A stretch of 64,000 bases of DNA. It comes from Omphalotus guepiniiformis. Lineage: Eukaryota; Basidiomycota; Agaricomycetes; Agaricales; Omphalotaceae. The notes beneath the pieces were generated by a model that did no database searches, was not told the DNA's origin, and was given only the letters and a program-made list of their open reading frames with translations. The translations under genes and the position numbers were made by a program. Every line of letters begins with the position of its first letter. The first letter of the stretch is position 1. Location: positions 2,480,001-2,544,000 of the forward strand of contig JAQOOI010000064.1 of assembly GCA_028554645.1 (NCBI GenBank), given 5' to 3'. This document shows positions 25,901 through 37,567 of the stretch, in pieces.

Positions 25901-28203
25901 GGATGAGATCTACGACGATGAAGTAAACGCTGTCGTAGTGCATGGTGATGACATCGATGGCCTTCAAGGTTGGCAATGGGATCAAAGTGAGTACTGCACT
26001 GAGAGCTAGTTATTTGGGTCTTCAATATTGATTTTTTGCTGGGCTTTAGTATTCGCCAAGGAGGAGATTGTATTTGCTAGGACTTCGCCAAAGCACAAGC
26101 TTGAAATAGGTGAGATGCCTCTTCAATTAAGCGAGAGTCGCTCATAAGAACGCGGTTGTTAGTCAAACGTGCTCAGGCGCTGGGTCATATTGTCGGAGTG
26201 TGAGTGTTTCTTGACAGGTATGAACGTCAACTTACCACTGTTATGCAGAACTGGTGATGGTGTCAACGACTCGCCCGCTCTGAAGAAGGTATGTGTAGTA
26301 TGCAGTTTGAATTCATTTTCCTTGTCTAACACACAGGCCAATATACAAGGCTGACCTTGGAATTGCTATGAATGTCTCTGGTTCCGACGTTTCAAAGGAA
26401 GCTGCCAAGATGATTCTGTTAGGTGTGTTCTTTTCTCATTCAGCAAGGAATTGGATACTCATCATTGATCTTTCTAGACGACAACTTTGCCTCGACAGTT
26501 AGTGAGTTTTACGAAGCATTCAAGTATTGTTACCATTTTCATACGCTGATGTAACCTTTCAATAGAGGGAGTCGCTGAGGGCCGTCAAATCTTTGTCAAT
26601 TTGAAACGATCCATTCAGTATGTTTTGCTTTTGCTTATGCGGAAGAAATTTTCATGGATCCTTCAATTTGCAGGTACACAATTTCCCATAGTACCCCAGA
26701 AGTGATACCACAACTGCTCTGTATGTTCGTTCTTTCTGTGACCTATTCCTAGAGCGCTCACCCTTTATTCTGTAGATGTCGTCGTTCCTATACCACTTCC
26801 CTTGTCTGCAATCTTGATCCTAGTTATCGGTTCGTATCACTAGTGCTTATTCTTGTTACACTGTGCGAATTGTTTTTTCAGATCTCGGATTTGAGCTATT
26901 CGTCGCTGTAAGCATCGAACCCAGATCATCTCAAATGGTGTGCTTGACACTGATACTTTCCAAACAGCTTTCGTTTGCCTGGGACAAACCAGAAACAGAT
27001 GATGGCCTAATGCGTATGAGCCCACGCAAACCAGGTATGCCGCCGCCGCTTTTGTCTCTCCGATGAAACTTACGAACACCGCATCCTCAGTGAATGAACG
27101 TTCGATAGCAAAGCTCAAAAAGCGCGCTTTACAACGTACCAAAACCATTCGGCTAGATTCTGAGACCCAACTTGTCATACGTCCGAGTACGATCTCCAGA
27201 CTGGCGACGAAGATGACAGCTCCATTTACAAGAGTATTCTGGGAGAACTTGTTAGAAACGTCAGAGGATGAGCAACTTGTGGATGCTAAATTGTTGAGTT
27301 ACTCATATCTGGAGGCTGGGTTGATCGAGACCATCGGAGCGTGAGTGTCACTCGTCTCGAGTTCGCTGTTCTTTGCTTTCTGTGCTTCTCGGAGGTCTGC
27401 TCACGCATGGCTTGTAGACTCGTCGCATACTTTGTGGTATTCTTCAAAAATGGGTTTACACCAAACGATTTGCGACGTGCGCAATCACAGACTAACCCTG
27501 GTATGAATTCCTGCTCTCTTTTCTGCTCTTCATCTAATCAAGACTGCCCTTCAAAGCTTACTTTACCAAATCCAGTCCGGACTTCACCAATAGCAGAGGG
27601 CAGACCTTAAGTGCTAGCCAGCAGGTGGATGCCTTAGCGCAGGCACAGTCAATCGGTGAGTTTATATACGGTGGTGAAGAAGTGATGTTCCAACGTATGT
27701 TATGTTTGGTTGTAGTTTATCTCTCAATATTCATAATGCAATGTTTTAACGTGAGTTTCATTCTCCTCTTCGTTTATGACTGCTTTACCGATCTAATATT
27801 CGCTCCTAGGTCTTCGCCGTCAAAGCCCGCTTCTCCTTCCCCTTCGGCCGACGCGTCGTCGCCAACAAGTGGAACTTTGCTGGGATCCTTGCAGGCGCCT
27901 GCTTGGGTATGTTCATCATCTATACTCCGCCGCTACACGTTGTCTTTGGAGGGTCCTTCCGTTTGTCGCCACTCTATTGGCTGATACCTGTCGCATTTGG
28001 AGTGGTGCTCCTTGTCTGGACGTGTATCAGAGTCCTGCTGTTGAGGAAGAGCATCGAGAATCAAAGGGTAAAGGATATCAATGGTCTGATGATGTGTAAG
28101 CGCCTGTTTTCTAGATGGGATGAAAGATTACTGACGTCTTGTTGTTTTATCAGTCCCGACCATGAGGACCATGAGTATGCGGTCGAGAGGATCACGGCGC
28201 TGA
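22974..28203 (+). CDS. P-type cation ATPase, Na+/K+-ATPase-like (type IIC), about 1,100 aa
   Basis: This is an ATP-driven membrane cation pump. More than twenty introns split the gene. Motifs in order are: N-terminal cation ATPase domain (HSLGLSAEEAKERLRINGPN), TGES (LTGESEP), TM4 with PEGLP, phosphorylation site ATDKTGTLTRNQM, nucleotide-binding KGAPER, MVTGDHPKTAEAIA, hinge [20 protein letters not shown], then DVSKEAAKMILLDDNF and TM5 starting SHSTPEVIPQLL. Four more hydrophobic spans follow. The PEGLP-DKTG context and the SFAWDKPETDLM-like segment after TM6 point to the Na,K/H,K-ATPase branch, not SERCA or ENA. Ion specificity cannot be read from sequence alone. No beta subunit is visible nearby. 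The start at 22974 (MEDAMSEN) is the first ATG of the frame; 22986 is an alternative. Special splice features are a 5-nt micro-exon at 24667-24671 and a GC-AG intron at 25750-25803. Confidence 0.92.
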
Positions 28204-30004
28204 GGATGATGGAGAGCTGGTTCAGTTTGTATACCCGGCGAAATATGATACGTATGGATATGAACAGTTTGAGCACATCAATTCCGTGGGGTGCGCTCTG
28301 GTGCGCTTTGTCCTGTTATAACCATTTGGATACCGTTGGAGCATTCCACTACTGTGTCCAGAGACAAATGCTGTGGTTCCGCGTGGTATTTTCCCCTGCA
28401 AGACTATGAAGTGATTAAAAGAACATGATGTTAAATGGCTTGGTCGGCATCGTCTGATATCGGCGAAGGCAAGATCTTTCCTAGAGACTGGAAGGATTAG
28501 TACACAGCAGATCAAACTTAGTATGGCCGCGATGGCTCGGAAGTTGGAATTTCCATGATATACGATACGCGGTGTTGCTGATTTTTCTGAGGCTTTGACG
28601 AGATATGGAGACTTCTTCTGTCTGCAGCGATCTCAAGAAACTAGAAATCCGTTGCAATTGTGAACAAACGCCGCTAGCAACTTCAAGATTTTTCGAAAGT
28701 GGTCAGGTGAAATACACGTGACCGTGACGAATGCCGCAAAACCGACCCCCGGGACCGGCGTCGCTGCGTTGTTCCTTCCATCAACCTTCTATCTTCACGT
28801 TCGGGGTATCCAACTCTCCAAAAGTTGGCTGCGCTTTCAATTTCGATGTTGAACAATTCATTGTCGATGTTTCAACATTTCAAGTTGGAGACTTGGAGTG
28901 AAAAGAACAGCTGCGGAGTGCCTGAAACTGATGGACTCGGAGGAGGCTCGGAGCGATGCATTTACAGAAAGGAAAAATCACCATCACCAGTGCTGCGCGC
29001 AGTCCATGATGGCACCATCAAATCAACACATCTTCCTTTTTGCTCGCAGGTTTTGACCATTCAGCCCTGGCTAAAGTCAAGCAGAGATTTCTTCCAAGGA
29101 TTCGCATCATTCGGGCACCGAGAAGGTTACTATGTGTTCTATCGATAGTCACTGGTTGGCCCGACCGGGCCAACTAGTCCTCTCGAGTTTTAGCTATGCC
29201 CATTCCAACAAACAATTGGTGCGGGGATCGCGTTGCTACTTGTTTTCTCTCTGGCATTCAAAGGCTTTTTGGGGGACAAATGTAATGCAACTATCAAGCC
29301 CTCTTCAGGTATGAGCGTCAAAGCCGTATCATAATCACTGTATCGCATCGTGTATAGCAATCCTAACTCGTAGGACCTCATTTCGTAGCGAGGTGTGAGA
29401 TCGACGCTGGTTGCGGGGTCTCTCTTCCCGCGCCTCCAATCCCTAGTGAGTAAAGGAATTCAATGTATACCTGTCAGACAATTATGACATTTGGCAGGAT
29501 TGATTGATTGCTCCCCGCACCTACTTTTGGACGATGTCTGAATGCAATTCACCTGTGCTCTGACTTTCAACATGCGACATTCAATCATCTTTCCCTCATC
29601 GTTGGGATCTACTTGCCTTTGAAATTTGAAGCGTGACCCTACGCTTATTATCATTTGACTTGAAAGAATGAAAAACGATCACCGTATCAACTCTGGAACA
29701 ATTCTGTAGCGGGATCTGCTGCGGCACGCAGTTACGAGGTGCATCCTGGTGCATCAAAGCTCTATGTTTTGAGCCACCATTGCTGTGAGTTTGATGGATT
29801 TTTTTTGGAGCTAGCACTGTCGCTGACAACGGGATAGATAATTTGAGTTGGAAGTAAGGGTATATAATGGCTTCCTGGTCGGCTCTCTATTCTTCAGCTG
29901 GACTCTTCCCACCTACATCCTTCTAGTGCCGGACACTAGAACACTCACTGCAGGCTACTTACCACACACATTTCACGCCCTCTCCATACTCTTCATCATT
30001 CAAA
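28204..30004. other. Intergenic, 1.8 kb
   Basis: I find no supported gene. The last 150 bp before 30005 form the promoter and 5' UTR of the secreted repeat protein. Confidence 0.45.
29861..29867 (+). promoter_or_regulatory. TATA box of the secreted repeat protein gene
   Basis: TATATAA lies 138 bp before the ATG at 30005, which leaves room for a ~100-nt leader. Confidence 0.5.
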
Positions 30005-31650
30005 ATGGTCAAAGCTTCCTCACGTATGATCCTCGCCGCTGCGGCTGCTGCTTACCTTGCTTCCGCACCACTGGCAAGTGCTGCGTAAGTTCTTTCCTTT
30101 CCTCAGTTTTCTCGTGCAAAATCTGATACAACTATGTCTCTAGCCCAGTCCATAAACCTCAATCCAAGCACCATGGCAAACACCCTCAACGTGCTGAGCC
30201 TATGCATCATGACGGCGGAGACTTTGGACACCCCACGATGACGGCTCTTGCAGAACATGCAAGCCACACCTTCGCCGGAAACCACCACGGCGAATCATTC
30301 TCACTTCACGATACTATTCCTACGCCAGTACCACAGAAACGCCAGTTCGGCGGCGGTTCCGGTGGACCTCCTCATGGACAGGGTGGACCTGGACAGGGTG
30401 GACCTGGACAGGGTGGACCTGGACAGGGTAGACCTTCTCATGGAAAGGGTGGACCTGCACAGGGTGGATCTTCTCATGGACAGGGTGGGCCTGGACAGGG
30501 TGGACATCCTCATGGACAGGGTGGGCATGGACAGGGCGGACATCCTCATGGAAAGGGTGGACCTGAAAAAGGTGGATCTCATGGACAGGGTGGGCCTGGA
30601 CAGGGCGGACCTCCTCAGGGATCTCCCCAAGGACACCCATCTTTCGGTGGTCACGGAAAGGGTGGTCCAGGAGGGAAGTCAGGATCTGGAGGGAAGCCTC
30701 CAGGTGGATCAGGTGCCCCGCCTGGTGCTCCTCCCACTGGAGCAGGTTCACCACCTGCTGGTGGATCGGGTGGAGCCCCTCCTGCCACTGCTGGAACCCC
30801 TCCCACTGGAGCAGGTTCACCACCTGCCGGCGGTTCCACTGGCGGAGGCGCTCCCGACTCATCTACTTCTGGCTCGTCCGCCCCTGATTCGTCGTCTAGC
30901 GATGATTCATCCTCTGCTTCCCCGACAGATTCCTCTTCAAGCGGAAACTCGACCGCAGACCCTTCATCCGCATCATCCGGTTCTTCCTCGCCAGCCGGAT
31001 CTTCAGACACGCCATCCAGTAGTGACAGTGCCTCCTCTCCAGCTTCTTCCTCCGGGTCTTCATCTTCTGACCCCTCCTCCACGTCGGACGACGCAAGTTC
31101 ATCTGGTGGGGACTCCTCGTCTTCCTCTTCTTCGAAGCGTGCAGTACGGCGTGCAGGAAAACCTCACACATCAAATTCGAAGCCAAACAGCAAGCCTGGT
31201 GATGAACCGAGCAACAAGCCCAGTGCTGAACCTGGCGCTGAACCCGGAAAACCAGGTGCTAAGCCTGGCGACAAACCAGGCAACAAACCAGGCAACAAAC
31301 CAGGCAACAAACCAGGCGAAAAACCAGGCAACAAACCCGGCGAAAAACCAGGCGCTAAACCAGGCAACAAACCAGGCAACAAACCAGGCAACAAACCCGG
31401 CAACAAACCTGGAAACAAGCCTGGCAAACCTACCGGTGATACCAGTCCTCCGGAGTCTACTCATACCAACGCTGGTGGCTCCTTAGGTCTTCCCACTGAC
31501 TTTCTTCCTGTTCCCATTCCTGTGCCTACAGATGGTACAGAGACCGATGTGTCAAGCACGGAGACAGTTACAAGCGCAGGGGCTGAGGCTACAAGCACGG
31601 ATACAGCTACAGGGAGTGCCGGTCGTCGCCGGGCTGTAGCTTACATGTGA
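30005..31650 (+). CDS. Secreted low-complexity repeat protein, 528 aa
   Basis: Exons 30005-30084 and 30144-31650 (1587 nt) join at a GTAAGT/CTCTAG intron. The signal peptide is MILAAAAAAYLASAPLASA, and a His-rich segment follows. The body is modular. Gly/Gln/Pro repeats of the GQGGP type occupy about 30350-30640, a Pro/Gly region follows to about 30850, and a Ser/Asp/Thr-rich stretch runs to 31130. KPGN/KPGE tandem repeats occupy about 31195-31430, and the tail is Ser/Thr-rich. Dibasic sites (QKRQF, SSKRAVRR, GRRRAV) between modules could be cut by a Kex2-type protease. There is no hydrophobic C-terminal anchor. A cell-wall, matrix or adhesive role is plausible but inferred from composition. 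Long open frames on other frames here are by-products of the repeats. Confidence 0.8.
30350..30640 (+). repeat. Tandem repeat encoding GQGGP-type units
   Basis: Imperfect 12- to 30-bp units built on GGACAGGGTGGACCT and CCTCATGGA variants repeat in frame. Copy number probably varies between strains, and the region is prone to assembly collapse. Confidence 0.85.
31255..31425 (+). repeat. 12-bp tandem repeat encoding KPGN
   Basis: About a dozen copies of AAACCAGGCAAC and close variants (AAACCAGGCGAA, AAACCCGGCAAC) run in register with the codons. Confidence 0.88.
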
Positions 31651-31947
31651 GTTACATTCCATTCGTTCGTTTGTTTTGTATCCTTTTTGCTTATTTTATG
31701 ATATAGGCTTGATGAGCTTGACTAGGTGCATAAGGTACAAGGTGAAGGTGGAGTAGGTGGTGATGAGAAGGTTATTTGATTGATGTATCCTATTGTACAA
31801 TGGATTATAGTATACGTGTATGTACGGTTTAATAGCCATCTATTCATGACAGACATGGAACCTACGTGCGGCTGAGAGGTCAGGGTGATTGACTTTCTGC
31901 TTGACCAGTGAGGTTCAGATCTTTCCATATACGCAACTCCAACATAT

Positions 31948-31966
31948 GATATATATATATATATAC
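31948..31966. repeat. AT dinucleotide microsatellite
   Basis: An uninterrupted run of about nine AT units lies in the gap between the converging ends of the repeat protein and the Mcp1-like gene. Confidence 0.85.
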
Positions 31967-31975
31967 GAAACCTCT

Positions 31976-32850
31976 TCAATACCGATACACTAATGAGTGC
32001 TCAAATACAGCTCTAACACGACTAGCCATATGCTCAAACATATACAACGGCTCTCTATACAACACGATCAGACCCGAAAGCACAGGAAGCGTCAAGCCAA
32101 ACGCCAGTGCAAGCGTCGCTTGTGTAGTCGTTAACCGTCTCGGCGCCGAACGTTGACTCTTCTCTTCATCGGAAGGAGAAGCCTCATCAGTCTTTCGGCT
32201 TCTTACCCCAAACCTCCTCATCAATACCTTCGTCCCCGCAACAGCGTGCACCGCAGTAAACGCAACCAGTAGTCCATACCCAATTATACTCCTCACTGGC
32301 CAATGATGCAGCGCATACTGAACGAACCCAAAGTCGAGCTCTGCGGGACTGAGGGCGGATATAGGAGGGGTTGGAATAGAGGGTATATCGCGGTGTGTGT
32401 TAACGTGAAGACCGTAGATGATGAGAAGAGGGTAAGCTGAGAGTGTTAGAGGTGTTAAAGGAATTAAAGAAAACTTCGATTCGGATGAGGAAGAAGAAGA
32501 AGATTTCCGGCGACGATAAGTTAGGAGACAACGTCGTGCGAGTCCTGAGAGTGAGTGAACGGCTATAGGACCCAAGACAAGAAGAGGTTCTGATAAGACT
32601 GTTTGATAGTATTCTCTTCCTAGAAGCTTTATATGAATGTTAGATAATGCGATATTTTGGGATATGTATGTGAAAGCACCATAACACTTGAAGATAAATC
32701 TGCCCCTCCGAGATTAGCTGCAACTGGCGCAGTGAGGTGTATCAACAGAAAGGTTGTTATAAAGGGCGCTGTGGCATGCGATAGATTCGTGAGGTATCCT
32801 AATAGTTTAGGGAGACCTATGCGTGTATGCGGTGAAGAGTCTGAGGACAT
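31976..32850 (-). CDS. MCP1: Mcp1-like multi-pass mitochondrial membrane protein (DUF1691), 273 aa
   Basis: Exons 32850-32680 and 32626-31976 give 822 nt in phase. The fungal Mcp1 family (Mdm10-complementing protein) sits in the mitochondrial outer membrane and affects lipid homeostasis. What I see is about five hydrophobic segments, the early LGYLTNLSHATAPFITTFLLIHL with HAT and HLTAP motifs, VMLLGREYYQTVLSEPLLVL across the splice junction, and late ALHHWPVRSIIGYGLLVAFTAVHAVAG. A Ser run and a charged loop separate the segments. Choosing the AAAG acceptor at 32627 instead of the TTCTAG a few bases later restores the frame and the family motif. Assignment rests on remembered family motifs and is fairly but not fully certain. 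Confidence 0.75.
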
Positions 32851-33035
32851 CGTGGTATAAAGTCAAGTCGCGTCGCGTCCTGCCGCCGTCGCTCTGACGC
32901 GTCGTGAGATTTGCTTGACAAATCTGAACTTCGTAATAGCACAAACGTCAGTATTCAACACTTTACTATGTCTATACTATATGCACGTAAATCATACAAT
33001 ATAAAAAATACATTAACCCTCCTCAACATCATTAC

Positions 33036-34654
33036 TTAACTCGAACTCGGATACACAATCTCTCCAAACAACATCGACGCCAACCTCCACTTTTCGTCTA
33101 CAAACAGACTATCTATCATCCCACTCCTCGCCCACGCATCAACTAACAATTGTCCCCAACCAAGAACCCAAGACATAGTCCAAACCCTTCCAACCCATCC
33201 AATAACTCTCCTACCAGTTACCGCTCTCCATATACCCTCAAGAAAAACACCCAAACCCATGAGAAGAAAGAACCCTATCGTACCGAGTGCATTCAAGCTG
33301 TTGGACGAAAAGTCGGGACGACCCATACCCCAAAGACCAGCGTAGTGCAAGAAGCCTGAAACGAGAAACGCAGCAAAAACTTGGAGCGTGCGCCTGATGT
33401 ACTTGAGCCAGCCTTTCGTAGCGCCATCACCACCACCACCTCCATAAAGGCTGACCAAAAAGCCAAACACAACATCAACCGCACCACACCCAAACCCAAC
33501 AAAATCAACTCTAAAAAACTGATGCCATCTCTTCCCCCAAAAATCTGCCAACGACTGTGCTTTCCATGGCTTATCGAACGCCGGTGGCCACTGGCTCGGT
33601 TTGTGGTTTAAAAGAAGGAAGGAGAGAAAGGCACAGAGGTTGTAGATAGTTTGCATCGAGGCGTAGATTGTCAGTCCTGAGAGGAGGGTAAGAAGGAATG
33701 TGAATGCGTATCGCGTTAAAGCCGGGTAGGTCTGCGGTGCATAGACTGTTCGAGAGTATGGGAAGGAAGAAGTGTGGAAAATAAGAGATTGAACGGTATA
33801 GTGTAACGTGTCGAACATGATGAAATTGGTTAGGAAGGAGAGGAAGGCATGAAGAATGGATTGGTTGGTGGACTGCGGTGTAGGTATGTATGCGTTGAAT
33901 ATCGTTGGGTATGGGTTTTCGCGTTGACCAGACGTAGCTACGGATTTGGATTTGAATTCTGGATCCGAGTTGGCCTTGGAAACGGGATAAACACTCCAAC
34001 CAATTCCTCTAAGACTGAAAGCAAGATCTGCAGCGTCTAGCAATAACGAAGGCGTATCGGTGGCGGGACGTCCGCGCACAACTGGCACACGGAGAAAACC
34101 CCAAACCATAACACGCATGCTCAGTGCAAACATCCCGAGCTATAATAAGCATACCAACATATGAGTAACACGTAGTGAAGACCAACATTAGACTGAATAC
34201 GACTCACGGACAAAGACTGATTCATGTATACCATCCTCTCCTTACCACCGCTGAAATCAAGCGTCACGGCTGCACGGTAGGCGAAGGCGAGTGTTAGTGG
34301 GATGAGAGCAAGGCGAGCTACTTCGAGTCGGATTAGTTCTCCCTTCTGAAGCTGGGTGGATTGTACCGTTCCAATTCGTTCTTTCTCCACTGCACTCTCT
34401 TCGCTGCCCCTAATATTCCTCACTCCCTTCCTCATCCGACTCCCATAAACCAAAAGCAGCACGACGAGGTAATACAAAACCACAGGTGGTAAAAAAACCG
34501 TGAAGAACGTAGACCACGACAGCGGGTTTCGTGTTTGCTTCAATAGATAGGTAGATGACTTTCGTGCTTGCGCACTGTACAAGACATTGTCAAGGTATGA
34601 GTCCTGAGGGTGATTAGGGTATACATTGGCATTCAAATGAGACGACCAGGTCAT
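33036..34654 (-). CDS. Wax-synthase-domain O-acyltransferase (MBOAT-like membrane protein), 516 aa
   Basis: Exons 34654-34208 and 34139-33036 (1551 nt) join in phase. Multiple hydrophobic spans occur. The hallmark FWGKRWHQFFR lies about two thirds through, followed by VFAAFLVSGFLHYAGLW, which supplies the conserved His of this acyltransferase class. Related fungal proteins esterify long-chain alcohols or acetylate terpenoid alcohols; the substrate here cannot be told. No terpene cyclase or P450 lies in this window, so there is no sign of a biosynthetic cluster. The gene lies 185 bp upstream of the Mcp1-like gene on the same strand. Confidence 0.85.
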
Positions 34655-35382
34655 TGCGAAGAAGTGGAAAAAAAAAAAGGAGAGACAAAGAAAGAGGAGT
34701 AACGTTTACGAAGACTTTTGGAGTATAAAAGCCTAAAGGAGTCGTTTCAGCCTGTAAAATTCCAAAAGTCTCGGATATGACCTTTCTGGTGTACTAGTCG
34801 TACGATGGCGCCGCTGTGCCTCCGCGTCCGAGCCTCGAGGTATGGATAAACATCTCGTGTTCAACGTTCGTTCTTCGTGTTGGTAATTTTTTCTGCGTAT
34901 CCGCGGTCTTCAGGACTTCGTTACAGACAAGCAACGAGTGTTGGTGGGCTAGTTATTACGCACGGTAACCTTGGGATTGGTTGCGTCAAGGTTGCGTGAG
35001 TGAGGGCTCGATTACTGCTAAAAAAGAAATCTCTTCCTCTCCATGCATTATTTCACCAAATTTCCAAGGATATAGTTTGCATTTCTTATGAATATGTCAA
35101 AATTCAAGCAGGTCGGGCAACCGACTTGAACCTTTGAGTGGATGTTAAAAATTAAAATTGATATGTTAGCTCGGACTTTGCCGGCACCGGACGAAATTCG
35201 AAGTCGAATCCAGGTCAGATCAGTAGTTAGAGAATTCAGCAGTACAAGCAAGTAATGCGATTCTTGCTGCTGAACAGCACAGTAAGACGAAATTGTCATC
35301 GTGCAATCCATTCAAAGTGAGCTGCTGAGCCTCAGGCATATGGATACAACAAAGCTGCAGTATAGAATGTCCCCACCGCCAT
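34655..35382. other. Intergenic
   Basis: I see no gene. Position 34655 onward is the promoter side of the acyltransferase gene, and the right end is the 3' flank of the long secreted-protein paralogue. Confidence 0.45.
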
Positions 35383-35872
35383 TTAATCAAGGGCATCTGT
35401 ACACAAGAAATTGAATCGTTAGTACATATATTACATATAAAGCGAGATGGACTCCATTCCGAAAGAGATTACTCACGACCATCACCATCATACCGCTGTA
35501 TTAACCTCTTCGAAGACCGAAGGCCGAAAAACGATTTCAAGGTATGCGGATCATACTTCGGGTCGCAGGTGATCTTGCGCTCTATGCTTTCAAATTCAGG
35601 AGTACTTCCACCAGCATTACAATCTATCAAAACGCAAAGAAACCACGTCCGCAGTCAGTCGTACTGGATCGTCGGTATAAGATTTGAGATTTTTCGTAAA
35701 GTTACTTACAGCCTTTAGTTTTGTTGCCAGCAGCGTCCTCCCACTCGCAATGACTGCCGATTTCATGGAAGCAGTTAGTAGGGCATCGGCATGCACTATC
35801 AGCATCGTTCGCAGTGGCGCTGACACCAATAGCAGCAACGAGGACAGTCGCGAAGACAATTAGGAACTTCAT
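35383..35872 (-). CDS. Small secreted cysteine-rich protein, long divergent paralogue, 107 aa
   Basis: Three exons, 35872-35710, 35623-35477 and 35396-35383, sum to 324 nt in phase. The last intron has a clear ACTAAC branch site and a TACAG end. The N terminus (MKFLIVFATVLVAAIGVSA, then NDADSACRCPTNC) marks it as a family member. Cysteines follow C-x-C-x3-C-x7-C-x13-C-x17-C, so six are kept but the last loop is longer. A charged 33-residue C-terminal tail with no cysteine follows. If the third exon were not used, reading on would add only GRE before a stop. It may represent the ancestral, full-length form of the family. TATA element at 35977-35982. Confidence 0.8.
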
Positions 35873-37303
35873 TTCTTAGGGGGAAGTGTTGTATAAAGCG
35901 ACCGGCGCGTTATGGAGGGTAGGAAAGGTCAGGATGTGAGTTTCAAACTGCTGAAAGTGGATTCTGTGAAGCTGTATTTATAGGCTAGGCAAGGATTAGG
36001 AAGTGTGAGGATCGTTTGGGGGAACGGTCAGGTACCGTCTGTACGGATGATCATGTACACCAGAATTGGTGTCTCCGACTCTCTGTACGTACCAATTCCG
36101 CTAGCGAGCGCTCGACGGGGTTGTTCAATAGCTTTTTGCACGCATATACGGTCAATGGCTTCATCACTAACCGTGACAAGGAGACTCACGACTCACCCTC
36201 AACGATCCGCAGTCTGAAGTCAGGACAGTGGCATGCATTTCGGTTCGGTACCCAGCTTTCATCAGGAATACGAGAGGATTGCTATCCATGTTCCAGTAAT
36301 CATTCAAGTATGATGTTGGATGACCATCGAGCCACTGACTAAATTGATACAAGATAAATTGGTCCCGAATCAACTTCGCCAAGGTCCCTAATCATGGCGG
36401 CTATCCAGCTTCATTATCACCGAGTTCACCAGTTTGCCGGTTGGCACCGTGCGTGTATGAAGTCCGTATAGACGAAATTTGGTTGGACTGCCCGGATGTA
36501 AGGGCCAGTAAAACCCGGGTCAGTTCTGAGTCTTTTCTGTTGATAAATCAAACGCCAAAGTTACATATAGTCATTCGGAAGCACGTAGTACATACCTGTA
36601 GGCTGAGCCTGCAGCTGTGTGAGGCTGAAAGTGCTGAATGAATTATGAGGGTGACCGCCGCGTAACTCGGAGTTTGAACGTTTTCGGAGAAGGAAGGAGC
36701 GGGAATCTCGGCGATGCGACCGGTCACCGGCTTTTCCCCACGTTCCGCTGATGAAGAGCAGACCTTGGTAGTCGTTCTTTATCCTGTAAGTACTAGTACG
36801 TGAGTACAAATATGTAGACGGAGATCCCTGGAGCCTAAATGTTTCGTTCTCGTGACTGAAAGTTCAAAAACCGCAAAACCATGCCAGCGAAACCGGGATT
36901 GGAGCGAAAGTTCCTTCAATCACTGAGTTTGAGCTCAGTGTTGTATGCTTTGATATCCCCGAAGAACGTCGCTCAGCACTCAGCACTCCGAGTCAGAGCG
37001 CAAACATACAAACTCCTCCACACATTTTCATTAAGTATTGAATAAACTAAGCTGTCTACATCAAGTCGTTTGAAAGACACTAAATTGTCCGGGATTGACT
37101 AGATATCTGATGATATAAATGCAAATCGTCTACTGAAAGTTCATGATGGGCCCCCAAGACCACGCTCGAGAGAAATGAAAGTCATCTGTGGTAGGTATCA
37201 AGGTGAGAAACTATTTCAACGACAAAGAGTCTGCAAATACACTCACATCGATCCAGCCGATAAACTCATATGATTTCCTCCGAACCATGCTTAGAAGGAA
37301 ACC
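35873..37303. other. Intergenic, 1.4 kb
   Basis: No gene is supported. A minus-strand TATA (35977-35982) serves the long paralogue. The right end holds CATCGATCCAGCCGAT near 37250, the 3'-UTR exon end shared with copies 2 and 5. Confidence 0.45.
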
Positions 37304-37567
37304 TTACGTGGCGCAGGTGAGGCCACCGTTTCCATCGACGCACGCTATTAAAGGACATAATTAGTCGACAGTCGACAACGATTACGGTCTAAGAATGCAA
37401 TACTTACAACCCGAGAGAGTATTTCCATTGCTGTAAAACTTGCAAGAGTCCCCGTTCTTATGTTTGCAGTTGTTCGGGCATCTGCATGCGCTGTCAGCGT
37501 CAGGTGCTATAGCACTGACACCGAGGGCAACGACGATGAGGGTAGCGACAAGAGTGAAGAACTTCAT
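37304..37567 (-). CDS. Small secreted cysteine-rich protein, copy 3, 66 aa
   Basis: Exons 37567-37408 and 37344-37304 (160 + 41 nt) follow the family plan exactly, with donor GTAAGT and acceptor AATAG. The signal peptide is MKFFTLVATLIVVALGVSA. The mature sequence is the same as copies 2 and 5 as far as I can read, with six cysteines. The intron is slightly longer than in its paralogues. A TATA element sits at 37661-37666. The intergenic DNA around it is not part of the large inverted duplication, so this copy arose separately or has lost its flanks. Confidence 0.85.

Noticed and set aside
26336..26352. ACACAG at about 26332-26337 as acceptor in the ATPase hinge region
   Set aside because: It leads to a stop codon within a few residues. 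The ACAAG acceptor just downstream gives [10 protein letters not shown], as the family requires.
30248..31486. Long overlapping open frames on both strands over the secreted repeat gene (for example 30320-30862, 30651-31082 and 31164-31464 on minus)
   Set aside because: In-register tandem repeats without stop codons open several frames at once. Only the plus frame at 30144-31650 has a signal peptide, an intron and a sensible start.
32626..32680. TTCTAG as acceptor of the Mcp1-like intron
   Set aside because: It puts the second exon out of frame. The AAAG site at 32627 keeps phase and restores VMLLGREYYQ.
33036..34654. A terpenoid or wax biosynthetic cluster around the acyltransferase
   Set aside because: No cyclase, P450, oxidoreductase or transporter lies beside it; the neighbours are an Mcp1-like protein and secreted peptides.
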